Below, piece after piece: positions 34,094 to 44,858 of a DNA stretch of 64,000 bases. Under the pieces are notes generated by a model. The model saw nothing but the letters and a program-made list of their open reading frames with translations. It was not told the origin of the DNA and did not search any database. This DNA is from Bacillus sp. FSL H8-0547 (GTDB lineage Bacteria > Bacillota > Bacilli > Bacillales > Bacillaceae): the NCBI GenBank assembly GCA_038002745.1, contig JBBODD010000001.1, positions 3,410,001-3,474,000 on the forward strand, written 5' to 3'. A program made the translations under genes and the position numbers. Position 1 is the stretch's first letter, and the number at the start of each line of letters is the position of its first letter.

Positions 34094-35437
34094 ATGATCA
34101 GAGGGATTTTGATCGCAATACTTACAATTGGTGTCGTCGGAACGGCTTATTGGGGTTATAAAGAGCATCAGGAGAAAAATGCCGTGCTGATACATGCAGA
34201 AAACAATTATCAGAGGGCTTTCCATGACCTGACCTATCAAGTGGATCAGCTGCATGATAAAATCGGCGCAACTCTTGCCATGAATTCAAGAAAGTCACTT
34301 TCTCCCGGTCTTGTTGAAGTCTGGAGAATCACATCAGAAGCACATTCAGACGTTGGCCAGCTTCCGCTGACTCTGCTGCCGTTCAATAAAACAGAAGAAT
34401 TTCTGGCAAGCATTTCTGACTTCAGCTACCGCACAGCTGTCAGAGACCTTGACAAAGAACCGCTTTCAGATCAGGAATACGCAACTTTAAAGCAGCTGTA
34501 TGCGAAATCAGAAGATATTCAAAAAGAGCTGCGGAACGTTCAGCATATGGTTATTGATAATAATCTGCGCTGGATGGATGTAGAGCTGGCACTTGCTGCA
34601 GGCGAAGAAAAGCAGGATAACACGATTATTAACGGATTCAAAACGGTTGAAAAAAATGTGAATGCGTACTCAAGCACAGACTTTGATCCATCTTTTACTT
34701 CGGTAAAAAAAGAAGAGGAAGGCTTTAATCATTTAAAAGGTAAAGTCATTACTGAAAAAGAAGTTCCGGGAATTGTCGAAAAATTTGTTCCCGGCTCTAC
34801 GGGAGATATGAAAGTTACTCCAAACGGAAAAGGATCTCCCCTTGAATTTTACAGTGTATCGGTCAATGACCCTAATAAGAAATCGGAGATCTATCTTGAT
34901 ATCACGAAAAAAGGCGGATATCCTATCTGGCTCCTTCAGAACCGCCAAGTCGCAGAACCGAAAATCAGCCTCAATGAGGCATCAAATAATGCGGCCAAAT
35001 TTTTGAAAGATCAGGGTTTTTCAGATCTTATTCTTTACGAAAGCGCACAGTTTGAGAACATCGGAATCTTTTCCTTTGTTTCCGTCTATGAAAACGTAAG
35101 GCTGTACCCGGATGCAATCCGCATGAAAGTGGCGCTTGATGACGGCAAAGTAATCGGTTTTTCCGCAAGGGATTATCTTGCCTCTCACAGAAAACGAGAC
35201 ATTCCAAAGGCAAAGCTAAGCACAGAGCAGGCTAAAGGCTTTGTGAATCCGAACCTGATGATTCAGGAAGACAGACTCGCCATCATCACAAATGAGCTTG
35301 GTGAAGAAGTTCTCTGCTATGAGTTTTTGGGAACGATGGAGAATGACACGTACCGGATCTTTGTGAACGCTGAAGATGGTTCAGAAGAAAAGGTTGAAAA
35401 ACTGGATAACTCCGAACCGATTTATCAGGAAATTTAG
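34094..35437 (+). CDS. ypeB: YpeB, germination protein required for SleB
   Basis: 447-residue spore protein with an N-terminal signal anchor (GILIAILTIGVVGTAYWGY). A helical N-terminal half is followed by C-terminal PepSY-type repeats (for example ISLNEASNNAAKFLKDQGF, LSTEQAKGFVNPNLMI). YpeB stabilises and localises SleB in the spore. The ATG at 34094 is 6 bp from AAGAGGTG; a GTG at 34085 overlaps that site. The gap to sleB is 12 bp, so they form one operon. Confidence 0.94.
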   Translation: MIRGILIAILTIGVVGTAYWGYKEHQEKNAVLIHAENNYQRAFHDLTYQVDQLHDKIGATLAMNSRKSLSPGLVEVWRITSEAHSDVGQLPLTLLPFNKTEEFLASISDFSYRTAVRDLDKEPLSDQEYATLKQLYAKSEDIQKELRNVQHMVIDNNLRWMDVELALAAGEEKQDNTIINGFKTVEKNVNAYSSTDFDPSFTSVKKEEEGFNHLKGKVITEKEVPGIVEKFVPGSTGDMKVTPNGKGSPLEFYSVSVNDPNKKSEIYLDITKKGGYPIWLLQNRQVAEPKISLNEASNNAAKFLKDQGFSDLILYESAQFENIGIFSFVSVYENVRLYPDAIRMKVALDDGKVIGFSARDYLASHRKRDIPKAKLSTEQAKGFVNPNLMIQEDRLAIITNELGEEVLCYEFLGTMENDTYRIFVNAEDGSEEKVEKLDNSEPIYQEI

Positions 35438-35452
35438 GAGAACTTTTTTCAG

Positions 35453-35486
35453 AAGGAAAAGCAGAATAAGGCTTTTCCTTTTTTTT
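35453..35486 (+). terminator. Terminator of sleB-ypeB
   Basis: AAGGAAAAGC (35453-35462) pairs with GCTTTTCCTT (35471-35480), followed by T residues. Confidence 0.85.
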
Positions 35487-35514
35487 ATTACATGATTTAA
35501 TAAAAGAAGAGAGA

Positions 35515-36177
35515 ATGAAAGAGTGTGATCATGTGCTGGCAATTGGAGATACACTGTATATTGAAGTGCAGGGCGGGGATACGGCAAGATTAAGATGCCG
35601 GGTAGTCGATCTAAAGGACCGGGTCTTATATACCGATTATCCGATTAACGATCAAACAGGCAAAACGTCCTTTCTTTTAAATGGAACAGAAATAAACGCC
35701 TTTTTTTCTCAGCATGGGCAGGCGTATTTGTTTCAGTCTGTTCTGCTTCACAGAAAAAAAGAAACGATTCCTATGCTTGCTTTTACTCTTCCTGAACAGA
35801 ATGACTTTACAAAAGTGCAAAGACGAGAATATGTAAGAGTTGAAACAGATGCCGATGCCGCTATTCACTCTGTATCTGATGCTTTTAAGCCTTTTACAGG
35901 TTCAACCGTGGATTTAAGTGCAGGCGGAGCCGCCGTGAAGGTGCCTGCAAATGCAGGGCTTAATGAAAATGATCAAGTATGGATGTGGCTTTCTCTCCAT
36001 TTCCAAAACGGCAGTATCCAATACGCGAAAGTTCAGGCGAAAGTAAAAAATGCCGGCAAATCCGGAATAGCGGCCCTGGAATTTACTGACCTGACAGAAA
36101 CTGACCGGAAACAGCTGCTGCAGTATTGCTTCGACCAGGAGCTTCTTTTGAAGAAAAAGAAGGCCGCAGCCGAATAA
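35515..36177 (+). CDS. ypfA: YpfA/MotI-like PilZ-domain c-di-GMP receptor
   Basis: 220-residue protein with an N-terminal YcgR-type domain and a C-terminal PilZ domain. Both c-di-GMP motifs are present: RxxxR in VQRREYVRVE and D/NxSxxG in VDLSAGGAAV. In B. subtilis the homologue (YpfA, MotI/DgrA) inhibits the flagellar motor when c-di-GMP is bound. Start uncertain: ATG 35515 has a weak AGAAGAGAG site, whereas GTG 35533 (then LAIGDTLYIE) aligns better with the B. subtilis N-terminus. Confidence 0.9.
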   Translation: MKECDHVLAIGDTLYIEVQGGDTARLRCRVVDLKDRVLYTDYPINDQTGKTSFLLNGTEINAFFSQHGQAYLFQSVLLHRKKETIPMLAFTLPEQNDFTKVQRREYVRVETDADAAIHSVSDAFKPFTGSTVDLSAGGAAVKVPANAGLNENDQVWMWLSLHFQNGSIQYAKVQAKVKNAGKSGIAALEFTDLTETDRKQLLQYCFDQELLLKKKKAAAE

Positions 36178-36228
36178 GACCCGCGCTCCTGCACCATACT
36201 AATGGTAAAAACGGAGTTTGATAAGCAG

Positions 36229-36423
36229 ATGAAACGGGCAGAGAGAATACTCTTTAAATTAATCATGATCCACCTGATATTGCTCCTATGCGCGCAGGCT
36301 GCCCTGACAAATCCTGGTTTGCAGCCTCACATCTCGCGTGTGGTACAATATGAAGGTGTAAACAAACTGACAATCAGCGAATGGCTTGAAACGTTCAAAC
36401 AATCCAGTGTGCAGGACAAGTAA
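36229..36423 (+). CDS. ypfB: YpfB-like DUF5359 small membrane protein
   Basis: 64-residue single-pass protein: basic start [11 protein letters not shown], one hydrophobic helix ([15 protein letters not shown]), then a short outer part ending [15 protein letters not shown]. It lies between ypfA and cmk as ypfB does in B. subtilis. Function unknown. ATG 36229 is preceded by GGAG at 12 bp, longer than ideal; ATG 36202 gives 73 residues but has no ribosome site. Confidence 0.75.
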   Translation: MKRAERILFKLIMIHLILLLCAQAALTNPGLQPHISRVVQYEGVNKLTISEWLETFKQSSVQDK

Positions 36424-36506
36424 ACCTGCATTCTTTTTTGTTTGTTCTAAAAAGCCTGCCAGATCGGCTTAAGCTCAGAATCTGGCAAACTACCCGAGGA
36501 GGAACT

Positions 36507-37178
36507 ATGGAACGTACTATTTCTATTGCAATTGACGGCCCTGCTGCTGCGGGCAAAAGTACAGTTGCGAAAATTTTGGCAGAAGATTATTCATATTTAT
36601 ATATTGATACGGGAGCTATGTACAGAGCACTCACATATAAGGTTCTTATGAAAAATGAAGACCTTGAAGATGAAGCAGCTGTTAAAGAAATTCTTTCAGA
36701 TGCACATATTGAACTAGTTCCAAGTGAAAGCGGCCAGCTTGTATATGTGAATGGGGAAAATGTCACAGAGCAAATCCGTTCACATGAAGTGACTAATTCT
36801 GTATCCATTGCGGCCAAGCATGCATCTGTGCGCGAAGAAATGGTGAAACGCCAGCAGGATATGGCTAAAAACGGAAGAGTTGTCATGGACGGCAGGGATA
36901 TCGGGACGCACGTGCTGCCGAATGCGGAAGTGAAAATTTTCCTTCGCGCTTCTGTTACAGAGCGCGCAAAAAGAAGGCATGAAGAAAATCTTTCTAAAGG
37001 CTTTACCTCGGATCTTGCGCAGCTCGAACTTGAAATCGAAAGAAGAGACAAGCTTGATTCAGAAAGAGAAGTAGCTCCGCTGAAAAAAGCAGAGGATGCA
37101 GTTGAAATCGATACTACCTCTCTCTCAATTCAGGGAGTTGTAGATGAAATCAAAAAAATTGTCCAAGAGAGGCTTTGA
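36507..37178 (+). CDS. cmk: Cytidylate kinase Cmk
   Basis: 223-residue kinase that phosphorylates CMP and dCMP with ATP. Walker A is [15 protein letters not shown] (residues 8-22), followed by [15 protein letters not shown] and the CMP-site [13 protein letters not shown] near residue 130. The LID region has [12 protein letters not shown]. Length and motifs are those of the family. AGGAGGAA precedes ATG 36507. The stop overlaps the start of plsC by one base. Confidence 0.96.
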   Translation: MERTISIAIDGPAAAGKSTVAKILAEDYSYLYIDTGAMYRALTYKVLMKNEDLEDEAAVKEILSDAHIELVPSESGQLVYVNGENVTEQIRSHEVTNSVSIAAKHASVREEMVKRQQDMAKNGRVVMDGRDIGTHVLPNAEVKIFLRASVTERAKRRHEENLSKGFTSDLAQLELEIERRDKLDSEREVAPLKKAEDAVEIDTTSLSIQGVVDEIKKIVQERL

Positions 37179-37768
37179 TGCGGATGAGTTTTTATCAATT
37201 TGCCAAGGGTGTTGTCGCGTCGGTTTTTTTTCCGCTTTACAGGATTGAAATTCACGGGAAAGAACACTTTCCAAAAGACGGCGCTGTCCTTCTCTGTTCA
37301 AACCATATTGACAATCTTGATCCCCCAACCGTTGGAATCTGCGCGCCGAGACAGGTGCATTTTATGGCAAAAGAAGAATTGTTTCAGGTGCCGGTTCTTG
37401 GGGGTATAGTTAGGAAAGTCGGCTCTTTTCCAGTTAAAAGAGGAATGAGCGACAGGGAAGCCATCAGGAAAGGGCTGAATGTCCTGAAAGACGGCGGAGT
37501 GCTCGGCCTGTTTCCGGAAGGAACGCGGAGCAAGGACGGCAAGCTTGGAAAAGGACTGGCCGGAGCAGGTTTCTTTGCGCTGAAATCAGACGCCAGCATT
37601 GTCCCGTGTGCCATTATCGGCACCTACAAGCCTTTTCAGAAAGTAAGGGTTTATTTCGGTCCTCCGATCGATTTTGCTCCGCTCCGTGAGAAGAAAACGT
37701 CCGCAGATGAGGCTACAGAACTGATTATGTCGAAAATTGCTGAATTGCTCGAAAAACATCAATCTTAA
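37178..37768 (+). CDS. plsC: 1-acyl-sn-glycerol-3-phosphate acyltransferase (PlsC family)
   Basis: 196-residue membrane-associated acyltransferase of phosphatidic acid synthesis. The HX4D motif is SNHIDNLDPP near residue 42, the second motif is LFPEGTRSKDG near 113, and the later VPCAIIGTYKPF fits the fold. The start at 37178 shares a base with the cmk stop (TTGATG), and AGAGAGG lies 6 bp upstream. It is co-expressed with cmk. Confidence 0.92.
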   Translation: MRMSFYQFAKGVVASVFFPLYRIEIHGKEHFPKDGAVLLCSNHIDNLDPPTVGICAPRQVHFMAKEELFQVPVLGGIVRKVGSFPVKRGMSDREAIRKGLNVLKDGGVLGLFPEGTRSKDGKLGKGLAGAGFFALKSDASIVPCAIIGTYKPFQKVRVYFGPPIDFAPLREKKTSADEATELIMSKIAELLEKHQS

Positions 37769-37897
37769 GAGTCTAACTACTTGACAAAATGTAGCATTTA
37801 TTAGAAGTTAGTAAAAAGAGTATTTTCACTTTATTCTAAAAAGTGATTTCATACATATCCAACTAAGTCGTGGGTTGTGACCAAGGAGGTAATTGGA

Positions 37898-39046
37898 ATG
37901 GTTGAAGACATGAATGATGTAGAAGTAAAAACACCGGAAGTCGGTGATGTCCTGAAAGGGATCGTTACCAAAGTAGAAGACAAACAGGTAATTGTTGAAA
38001 TTGACGGCGTAAAGCATACAGGCATAATTCCAATCAGTGAATTGTCCAGTCTGCACGTTGAAAAAGCTTCCGATGTTGTAAGTGAAAATGAGGAATTGCA
38101 GCTGAAAGTAACAAAAGTCGAGGATGAAGCCCTCATCCTTTCAAAAAGAGCGATAGATGCAGATCTTGCCTGGGATCAGCTTCAGGCTAAATTTGAATCA
38201 AAAGAAGTGTTTGACGCGGAAGTGAAAGACGTTGTCAAAGGCGGTCTTGTTGTAGACCTCGGCGTCAGAGGATTCATACCGGCGTCTTTAGTGGAATCAC
38301 ATTTTGTTGAAGATTTTTCTGATTACAGAGGCAAAACGCTTTCTCTTATGGTCGTTGAAATTGACCGTGAGAAAAACCGCGTCATTCTGTCTCACCGTGC
38401 GGTCGTAGAAAAAGAGCAGGGTGAGAAAAAACAGCAGCGCCTTGACATGATCAAAGCGGGAGAAGTGCTGGAAGGCACTGTTCAGCGCCTGACTGATTTC
38501 GGTGCTTTCGTTGATATCGGCGGAATTGACGGCCTTGTTCACATTTCACAGCTTTCGCACAATCACGTTGACAAGCCTTCTGAAGTTGTTGAAGAAGGGC
38601 AGAAGGTCCAAGTTAAAGTCCTGTCTGTCGACCGTGACAACGAGCGGATTTCTCTTTCCATCAAAGAAACCCTGCCGGGACCTTGGGAAAATATCACAAG
38701 CCAGGTGAAAGCGGGAGACGTTGTTGAGGGTACAGTAAAACGTCTTGTTTCTTTTGGAGCTTTCGTTGAAATTCTTCCTGGGGTAGAAGGCCTTGTCCAT
38801 ATCTCCCAGATCTCAAACAAGCACATCGGCACACCTCATGAAGTGCTGTCTGAAAACGAGAGCGTTCAGGTCAAAGTGCTTGATGTCAACGAGAACGAAC
38901 AGCGCATTTCCCTCAGCATCCGGGAGCTTGAGGAACCTGAAAAAGCGGACGAAGAAGACTACCGCAATTATCAGGCAAAGGAAGAATCATCCGGCTTCCA
39001 GCTTGGTGAAATGATCGGTGATCAATTAAACAAACTAAAAAAGTAA
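37898..39046 (+). CDS. ypfD: YpfD, ribosomal protein S1 homologue
   Basis: 382-residue RNA-binding protein with four S1 (OB-fold) domains, beginning GDVLKGIVTKVEDKQVIV, VFDAEVKDVVKGGLVVDLGV, GEVLEGTVQRLTDFGAFVDI and GDVVEGTVKRLVSFGAFVEI. The last two have the canonical GAFV and GLVHISQ motifs. It is shorter than the six-domain S1 of Gram-negatives, as usual in Bacillus. ATG 37898 sits behind AAGGAGGT. Confidence 0.94.
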   Translation: MVEDMNDVEVKTPEVGDVLKGIVTKVEDKQVIVEIDGVKHTGIIPISELSSLHVEKASDVVSENEELQLKVTKVEDEALILSKRAIDADLAWDQLQAKFESKEVFDAEVKDVVKGGLVVDLGVRGFIPASLVESHFVEDFSDYRGKTLSLMVVEIDREKNRVILSHRAVVEKEQGEKKQQRLDMIKAGEVLEGTVQRLTDFGAFVDIGGIDGLVHISQLSHNHVDKPSEVVEEGQKVQVKVLSVDRDNERISLSIKETLPGPWENITSQVKAGDVVEGTVKRLVSFGAFVEILPGVEGLVHISQISNKHIGTPHEVLSENESVQVKVLDVNENEQRISLSIRELEEPEKADEEDYRNYQAKEESSGFQLGEMIGDQLNKLKK

Positions 39047-40120
<1,074 letters not shown>

Positions 40121-40123
40121 AGT

Positions 40124-40158
40124 AATCCGCATCTCTAAGCAGAGATGCGGATTTTTTG
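40124..40158 (+). terminator. Terminator after fni
   Basis: AATCCGCATCTCT (40124-40136) pairs with AGAGATGCGGATT (40141-40153), then four more T. Confidence 0.9.
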
Positions 40159-40215
40159 TTGGTAAGGAAATTTTTACGAATATAAGGATTTGATAATATA
40201 ACAAGTTTATCCACG

Positions 40216-40333
40216 TCTAGCTCCAGCGCCTAGATCCTCTGTCAGAACAAATCCGTCAAAAAAGGCGGGACCCGGACTTTTCCGCCGGATTCTTATCTGC
40301 CTATCGGAGCGGGCCTTGGCGCTTCCGCTTTTG
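40216..40333. repeat. Bacillus-type intergenic repeat with complementary ends
   Basis: Begins TCTAGCTCCAGCGCCTAG and ends CCTTGGCGCTTCCGCTTTT; AGCGCC and GGCGCT at the two ends are complementary. The central part includes ATCCGTC/GCCGGAT-type short pairings and CTTATCTGCCTATCGGAGC. I recognise this as a repeat class scattered in Bacillus intergenic regions. It abuts the stop of the small gene on the opposite strand. Confidence 0.65.
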
Positions 40334-40337
40334 AAGA

Positions 40338-40469
40338 TTATTTATTCCGAGCTCTCGATTCTTCCGGACTTTCAAGTGATGTAGCGCCTTTATAAGTTAA
40401 CGATTGATCTCTGTCAGATTCCACTCGTCTGCTTTGCTTCAGTTTCTTTTCCTGTCTGTCGCGTCCCAT
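40338..40469 (-). CDS. ypzI: YpzI-like 43-residue protein
   Basis: Short highly charged protein: it begins MGRDRQEKKLKQSRRVES and continues DRDQSLTYKGATSLESP before a short charged tail. This pattern matches B. subtilis YpzI in sequence, length and location (between fni and yphA). A perfect AGGAGG ribosome site lies 8 bp before the start on the minus strand (AAAAGGAGGGAAAAAC). No membrane segment or Cys. Function unknown. Confidence 0.85.
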   Translation of the reverse strand: MGRDRQEKKLKQSRRVESDRDQSLTYKGATSLESPEESRARNK

Positions 40470-40595
40470 GTTTTTCCCTCCTTTTATGGCTTAGTATGAC
40501 TCAATGCCGCTTGCTTCATCAGCAAAATTTTTGCCGGTATTTTGGATTAAAGAATTAAGAATGCAGCCATACTGGTAGAAATAGGAGTGAGAAGA

Positions 40596-41189
40596 GTGGA
40601 GAACGTATTTTACTATTGGATTTTGTGGGGAGCATGGATCATAGCGGTGTTTTTAATGAAAAAATCTGCAAATCGCACCCTTCTTTCATTTTTGATGCTG
40701 ACATTCATCATAACAGGAGAAATGACTGCACAGGTCGCTCCATTTACGGTCAGTGTGCCGTTCGTTCTGACCTTACTGTCGGGGTATTATCTTATATCGA
40801 AGTCACCTAGAAAGCTCTATTCTTTTTTGTCAGTGATGACGATGTCTGCGGCTTATGCAGCTGTTCACTTAGTGGAACTGTTTGATCCGGTCTGGTTTGC
40901 GGTGGACAGGTTTTATGTCGTGACCGGTCTTTTAAGTATATTAGCGATTTATCTTGGGAAAAGTATCCATGAACGTTTAGGCTTCTTATTTGTGGCAATG
41001 GCTCATGGAGATGTCCTGTTCTTTGGGATCTTAAGCAGGTTTTACAGCGGCCTTGCCATTGGATCCTATGACTACATGAATATGGCGGCTGTCAGTCTGC
41101 TGGCTGTCTGCGCGTGGACATACGTGGAAGCGGCAATGGCTGCCTTGAATCAAACTCTGCAGAAAGCAGCAAGGGGGAAGCAGGCATAG
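40596..41189 (+). CDS. yphA: YphA-like polytopic membrane protein
   Basis: 197-residue protein made almost wholly of about six hydrophobic segments (FYYWILWGAWIIAVFLM, FVLTLLSGYYLI, VVTGLLSILAIYLG, AVSLLAVCAWTYVEAAM). Function unknown. Position between ypzI and yphB matches B. subtilis yphA. GTG 40596 is preferred because AGGAG lies 8 bp upstream; GTG 40587 overlaps that site. yphB starts one base after its stop. Confidence 0.85.
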   Translation: MENVFYYWILWGAWIIAVFLMKKSANRTLLSFLMLTFIITGEMTAQVAPFTVSVPFVLTLLSGYYLISKSPRKLYSFLSVMTMSAAYAAVHLVELFDPVWFAVDRFYVVTGLLSILAIYLGKSIHERLGFLFVAMAHGDVLFFGILSRFYSGLAIGSYDYMNMAAVSLLAVCAWTYVEAAMAALNQTLQKAARGKQA

Positions 41190-41190
41190 G

Positions 41191-42087
41191 ATGAATGAAT
41201 ATACGTTACCAATCATTTTTGGTGTAGCATTTGGGGTTTTTACAAGACTGTATATGCTTCGGACTGATTACAGGCAGTATCCCACCTATCTTCACGGAAA
41301 AATCATTCATGTGGCGCTTGGAGTCATAGCAGCGGGCCTTGGCACAATTGCGATTCCGGCAATCATGGAAGAAGAATTTACCGCCATCACGTTTTTAACC
41401 CTTGCAGCTTCACAGTTCAGGGAAGTAAGAAACATGGAGCGAAATACATTAACAGAGCTTGACGGCTATGAACTTGTGCCGCGCGGTGCTACTTATATTG
41501 AAGGAATTGCCGTCGCATTTGAAAGCCGGAATTATCTTGTGATTTTTACATCTCTTCTTGTAACGCTTTTCTACATAGTGCTCAATGTATGGGCAGCAAT
41601 TGCAGCTGGAGTGGTTTGTCTGCTTGTCTCAAAAAAACTGATGGCAGGAAGCAAGCTTAAAGACATTGTGGACATTGTATATGTAGCGCCTCACTTTGAA
41701 GGGGCAGGACTTTATGTAGATAACATTTATATTATGAACATCGGGGTTCCAGACAAACAGGAAGCTGTCTTAAAATACGGCATGGGCTTTGTGCTGACTC
41801 CAAAAAATTACAACGCACGAAATACAATTGCCAATCTGGGTCAGAGGCAGGCAATCCTTCATGATGTGTCTACAGCCCTCGGCGTCCATCGCGATTCCGG
41901 AGAGCCTTCACTTGTTCCGCTGGCGAAAAGAGACCTTGATGACGGCCGTCTTGGCGTTTTTGTCCTTCCGCAGGGCGGAGACAGAGAGCTTGCAAAAACC
42001 GTCATTGGCGAGGTACCTACCCTTGAGAATGCCATTCGCATGCCAAGTGAGTCAAAAGCAAATAATGAAGGCAGGTCGGTCAAGTGA
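41191..42087 (+). CDS. yphB: YIEGIA-family sporulation membrane protein (YphB/SeaA type)
   Basis: 298-residue membrane protein containing the family-defining motif, here ATYIEGIAVAF near residue 110. About four N-terminal transmembrane segments are followed by a soluble C-terminal half (VYVAPHFEGAGLYVDNIYIM onward). The family is confined to spore formers and is linked to spore envelope assembly. The next gene is its small partner, overlapping the stop by 4 bp. Confidence 0.9.
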   Translation: MNEYTLPIIFGVAFGVFTRLYMLRTDYRQYPTYLHGKIIHVALGVIAAGLGTIAIPAIMEEEFTAITFLTLAASQFREVRNMERNTLTELDGYELVPRGATYIEGIAVAFESRNYLVIFTSLLVTLFYIVLNVWAAIAAGVVCLLVSKKLMAGSKLKDIVDIVYVAPHFEGAGLYVDNIYIMNIGVPDKQEAVLKYGMGFVLTPKNYNARNTIANLGQRQAILHDVSTALGVHRDSGEPSLVPLAKRDLDDGRLGVFVLPQGGDRELAKTVIGEVPTLENAIRMPSESKANNEGRSVK

Positions 42088-42275
42088 ACACAGCTCTTGA
42101 AAAGTATATACTCGCTGCAGTGACGACCAACCCGGCGAAGGTAGCAGGAGGGACGGCTGTCTTTATTGTGAAAGACAAAGAAGAAATGGATTTTTTCGCA
42201 AAGAATCTTGAAGCCATCCTGGATGGCATTGCCCATGGAATCGGCGAGGATCTTTACATAATTGTCAAGCATTGA
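42084..42275 (+). CDS. Capping-complex subunit for YIEGIA protein
   Basis: 63-residue soluble protein of the small family that accompanies YIEGIA proteins. Sequence features: LEKYILAAVTTNPAKVAGGTA and the closing HGIGEDLYIIVKH. The start is GTG at 42084, within the end of the upstream gene (GTGA overlap), so translation is coupled. Function inferred only from this association. Confidence 0.8.
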   Translation: MNTALEKYILAAVTTNPAKVAGGTAVFIVKDKEEMDFFAKNLEAILDGIAHGIGEDLYIIVKH

Positions 42276-42313
42276 GTTGTACAACATGCTAATCTCTGCT
42301 AATATATAAAAGT

Positions 42314-42340
42314 TAAGCCCTTCCTAAAAGAGAAGGGTTT
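42314..42340 (+). terminator. Probable terminator after the yphAB cluster
   Basis: AAGCCCTTC (42314-42322) and GAAGGGTTT (42331-42339) pair with one G-T wobble, followed by C and T residues. Confidence 0.6.
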
Positions 42341-42497
42341 CTTTCATGAAGGCTCTTCCCCGAGTCTTGTTATCATGGTCAGAAAGGCTGCAATGTACAG
42401 CCTGAGTTTTTTGAAAAAGCTTATTGTACAGAAAATGAGACTGATGCTGCCTGTTTAACATAAATACGTAAATTGTAAGCTGAAAGGAAAGATCGCT

Positions 42498-43808
42498 ATG
42501 GCTAAACCCGTAATTGCAATTGTCGGACGCCCGAACGTCGGCAAATCAACGATTTTTAACCGGATTGTCGGAGAACGTGTATCTATCGTTGAAGACATCC
42601 CAGGAGTAACACGTGACAGAATTTACAGTTCAGGAGAATGGCTGAACTACCAGTTTAATGTGATTGATACAGGCGGTATTGACATTGGCGACGAACCGTT
42701 TCTGGCACAGATCCGCCAGCAGGCTGAAATCGCGATTGATGAAGCTGACGTCATCATCTTTATGACGAACGGCCGCGAAGGTGTTACAGCTGCAGATGAA
42801 GAAGTCGCAAAAATTCTTTACCGCAGCAAAAAACCTGTCGTTCTTGCTGTAAACAAAGTTGATAACCCTGATATGAGAGCGAGTGTTTATGACTTTTATG
42901 CGCTTGGATTCGGCGAGCCGTTTCCGATCTCAGGATCTCACGGCCTGGGCCTGGGTGATTTGCTTGATGCCGTGGCAGAGCATTTCAAAAACCTTGTTAC
43001 AGAAGAATATGATGAGGAAACAATTAAGTTTTCCCTTATCGGGCGCCCGAATGTCGGGAAGTCTTCCCTTGTCAATGCCCTGCTTGGTGAAGAGCGCGTT
43101 ATCGTCAGCAACATTGCCGGCACTACGCGTGATGCGGTCGATACAAGCTACCGCTACGAAGGACAGGACTTCGTAATCATCGACACAGCTGGAATGAGGA
43201 AAAAAGGGAAAGTATATGAATCAACGGAAAAATACAGCGTGCTTCGCGCCCTTAAGGCCATTGACCGCTCGGATGTCGTTCTTGTCGTCATAGACGGAGA
43301 AGAGGGCATTATCGAGCAGGATAAGCGCATTGCGGGCTATGCTCATGAAGCAGGCCGTGCCGTTGTCATTGTAGTAAACAAATGGGATGCTGTTGAGAAA
43401 GATGAAAAAACGATGAAGGACTTTGAAGTGAAGATCAGAGATCACTTCCAGTTCCTTGATTATGCTCCGATTGTTTTTCTTTCGGCGAAAACAACACGCC
43501 GCATTCATACACTGCTTCCGCAAATTGTGCGTGCAAGTGAAAACCACGCTCTGCGCGTTCAGACCACTGTATTGAACGATGTCATCATGGATGCAGTCGC
43601 CATGAACCCGGCGCCGACAGATAAAGGCAAGCGACTGAAAATTTACTACGCTACTCAGGTTGCGGTCAAGCCGCCTGCGTTTGCTATTTTTGTCAATGAA
43701 CCCGAATTGATGCATTTTTCTTATGAGCGCTTCCTTCAGAACCGCATCAGGGATGCATTTGGATTTGAAGGCACACCGATCAAGATCTTTACACGGGCCA
43801 GAAAATAA
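42498..43808 (+). CDS. der: Ribosome-assembly GTPase Der (EngA)
   Basis: 436-residue double GTPase essential for 50S subunit maturation. Two G domains each carry a P-loop GRPNVGKS (residues 10-17 and about 183-190), DxxG motifs in [10 protein letters not shown] and [11 protein letters not shown], and NKVD / NKWD. A C-terminal KH-like domain follows ([20 protein letters not shown]). AAAGGAAAGATCGCT precedes the start. gpsA begins 15 bp after its stop. Confidence 0.97.
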   Translation: MAKPVIAIVGRPNVGKSTIFNRIVGERVSIVEDIPGVTRDRIYSSGEWLNYQFNVIDTGGIDIGDEPFLAQIRQQAEIAIDEADVIIFMTNGREGVTAADEEVAKILYRSKKPVVLAVNKVDNPDMRASVYDFYALGFGEPFPISGSHGLGLGDLLDAVAEHFKNLVTEEYDEETIKFSLIGRPNVGKSSLVNALLGEERVIVSNIAGTTRDAVDTSYRYEGQDFVIIDTAGMRKKGKVYESTEKYSVLRALKAIDRSDVVLVVIDGEEGIIEQDKRIAGYAHEAGRAVVIVVNKWDAVEKDEKTMKDFEVKIRDHFQFLDYAPIVFLSAKTTRRIHTLLPQIVRASENHALRVQTTVLNDVIMDAVAMNPAPTDKGKRLKIYYATQVAVKPPAFAIFVNEPELMHFSYERFLQNRIRDAFGFEGTPIKIFTRARK

Positions 43809-43823
43809 TAGAGGTGAATGAAG

Positions 43824-44858
43824 ATGCAGCGAATTGCCGTTCTTGGCGCGGGAAGCTGGGGCACTGCTCTAAGCCTTGTTCTCGCAGACAATCAGCACGA
43901 TGTAAGATTATGGGGTCACCGCAAGGAGTTAATTCAGGAAATTAATGAAACGCATAAAAATCAAAAGTATCTACCTGATATAGAGCTTTCAGATAACATC
44001 AAGGGCTGCACTGATTTAAGAGAAACCCTTCAGGATGTGCAGATTGCCGTTCTCGCCGTTCCTACAAAAGCCATACGGGAAGTTCTTCAGGATGTCATCA
44101 AAGTAATCAGCCATAAGCTGACAATCGTTCACGTAAGCAAGGGAATAGAGCCTGACAGTCTTCTGCGTATTTCTGAGATTATTAAAGAAGAAGTTCCTGA
44201 AGATCTCCTTCAGGACGTCGTCGTTCTGTCCGGGCCAAGCCATGCTGAAGAAGTCGGGCTAAGGCAGCCGACGACTGTTACATCTTCATCTGATAACCTT
44301 GCAGCTGCCGAGCTTGTACAGGACCTGTTTATGAACCAGCATTTCAGAGTGTACACGAACCCTGATGTCATCGGGGTGGAAATCGGCGGTGCGCTTAAAA
44401 ATATTATTGCTCTTGCAGCAGGCATTACAGACGGACTTGGATATGGGGATAACGCAAAAGCGGCTCTTATCACAAGAGGGCTTGCTGAGATCGCCCGCCT
44501 CGGAAGCATCATGGGAGGCAATCCTCTTACGTTTTCAGGACTGACAGGGATCGGGGATCTGATTGTAACATGCACAAGCGTTCATTCGAGAAACTGGAGA
44601 GCGGGGAATCTGCTCGGCAAAGGCCAGAAGCTTGAAGATGTTCTTGAAAACATGGGCATGGTCGTAGAAGGCGTGCGCACAACAAAAGCGGCTTACCAGC
44701 TGGCTCAAAAATTTGATGTGAAAATGCCGATCACAGAAGCGCTCTATGCCGTTCTTTTTAACGGGAAAGAAGTGAAGGACGCTGTGGACTCGCTGATGGC
44801 GAGAGTGAAAACACATGAAATGGAAGATCTTGTGAATATCAGCGAAAATCGCTGCTGA
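43824..44858 (+). CDS. gpsA: NAD(P)-dependent glycerol-3-phosphate dehydrogenase GpsA
   Basis: 344-residue enzyme making sn-glycerol-3-phosphate for phospholipids. The nucleotide motif is [18 protein letters not shown] at the N-terminus. The catalytic Lys region is [36 protein letters not shown], shown here only as key blocks GALKNI and [15 protein letters not shown] 43824 is 7 bp from GAGGTG; the ATG at 43818 is too close to that site. No terminator directly follows. Confidence 0.96.
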   Translation: MQRIAVLGAGSWGTALSLVLADNQHDVRLWGHRKELIQEINETHKNQKYLPDIELSDNIKGCTDLRETLQDVQIAVLAVPTKAIREVLQDVIKVISHKLTIVHVSKGIEPDSLLRISEIIKEEVPEDLLQDVVVLSGPSHAEEVGLRQPTTVTSSSDNLAAAELVQDLFMNQHFRVYTNPDVIGVEIGGALKNIIALAAGITDGLGYGDNAKAALITRGLAEIARLGSIMGGNPLTFSGLTGIGDLIVTCTSVHSRNWRAGNLLGKGQKLEDVLENMGMVVEGVRTTKAAYQLAQKFDVKMPITEALYAVLFNGKEVKDAVDSLMARVKTHEMEDLVNISENRC

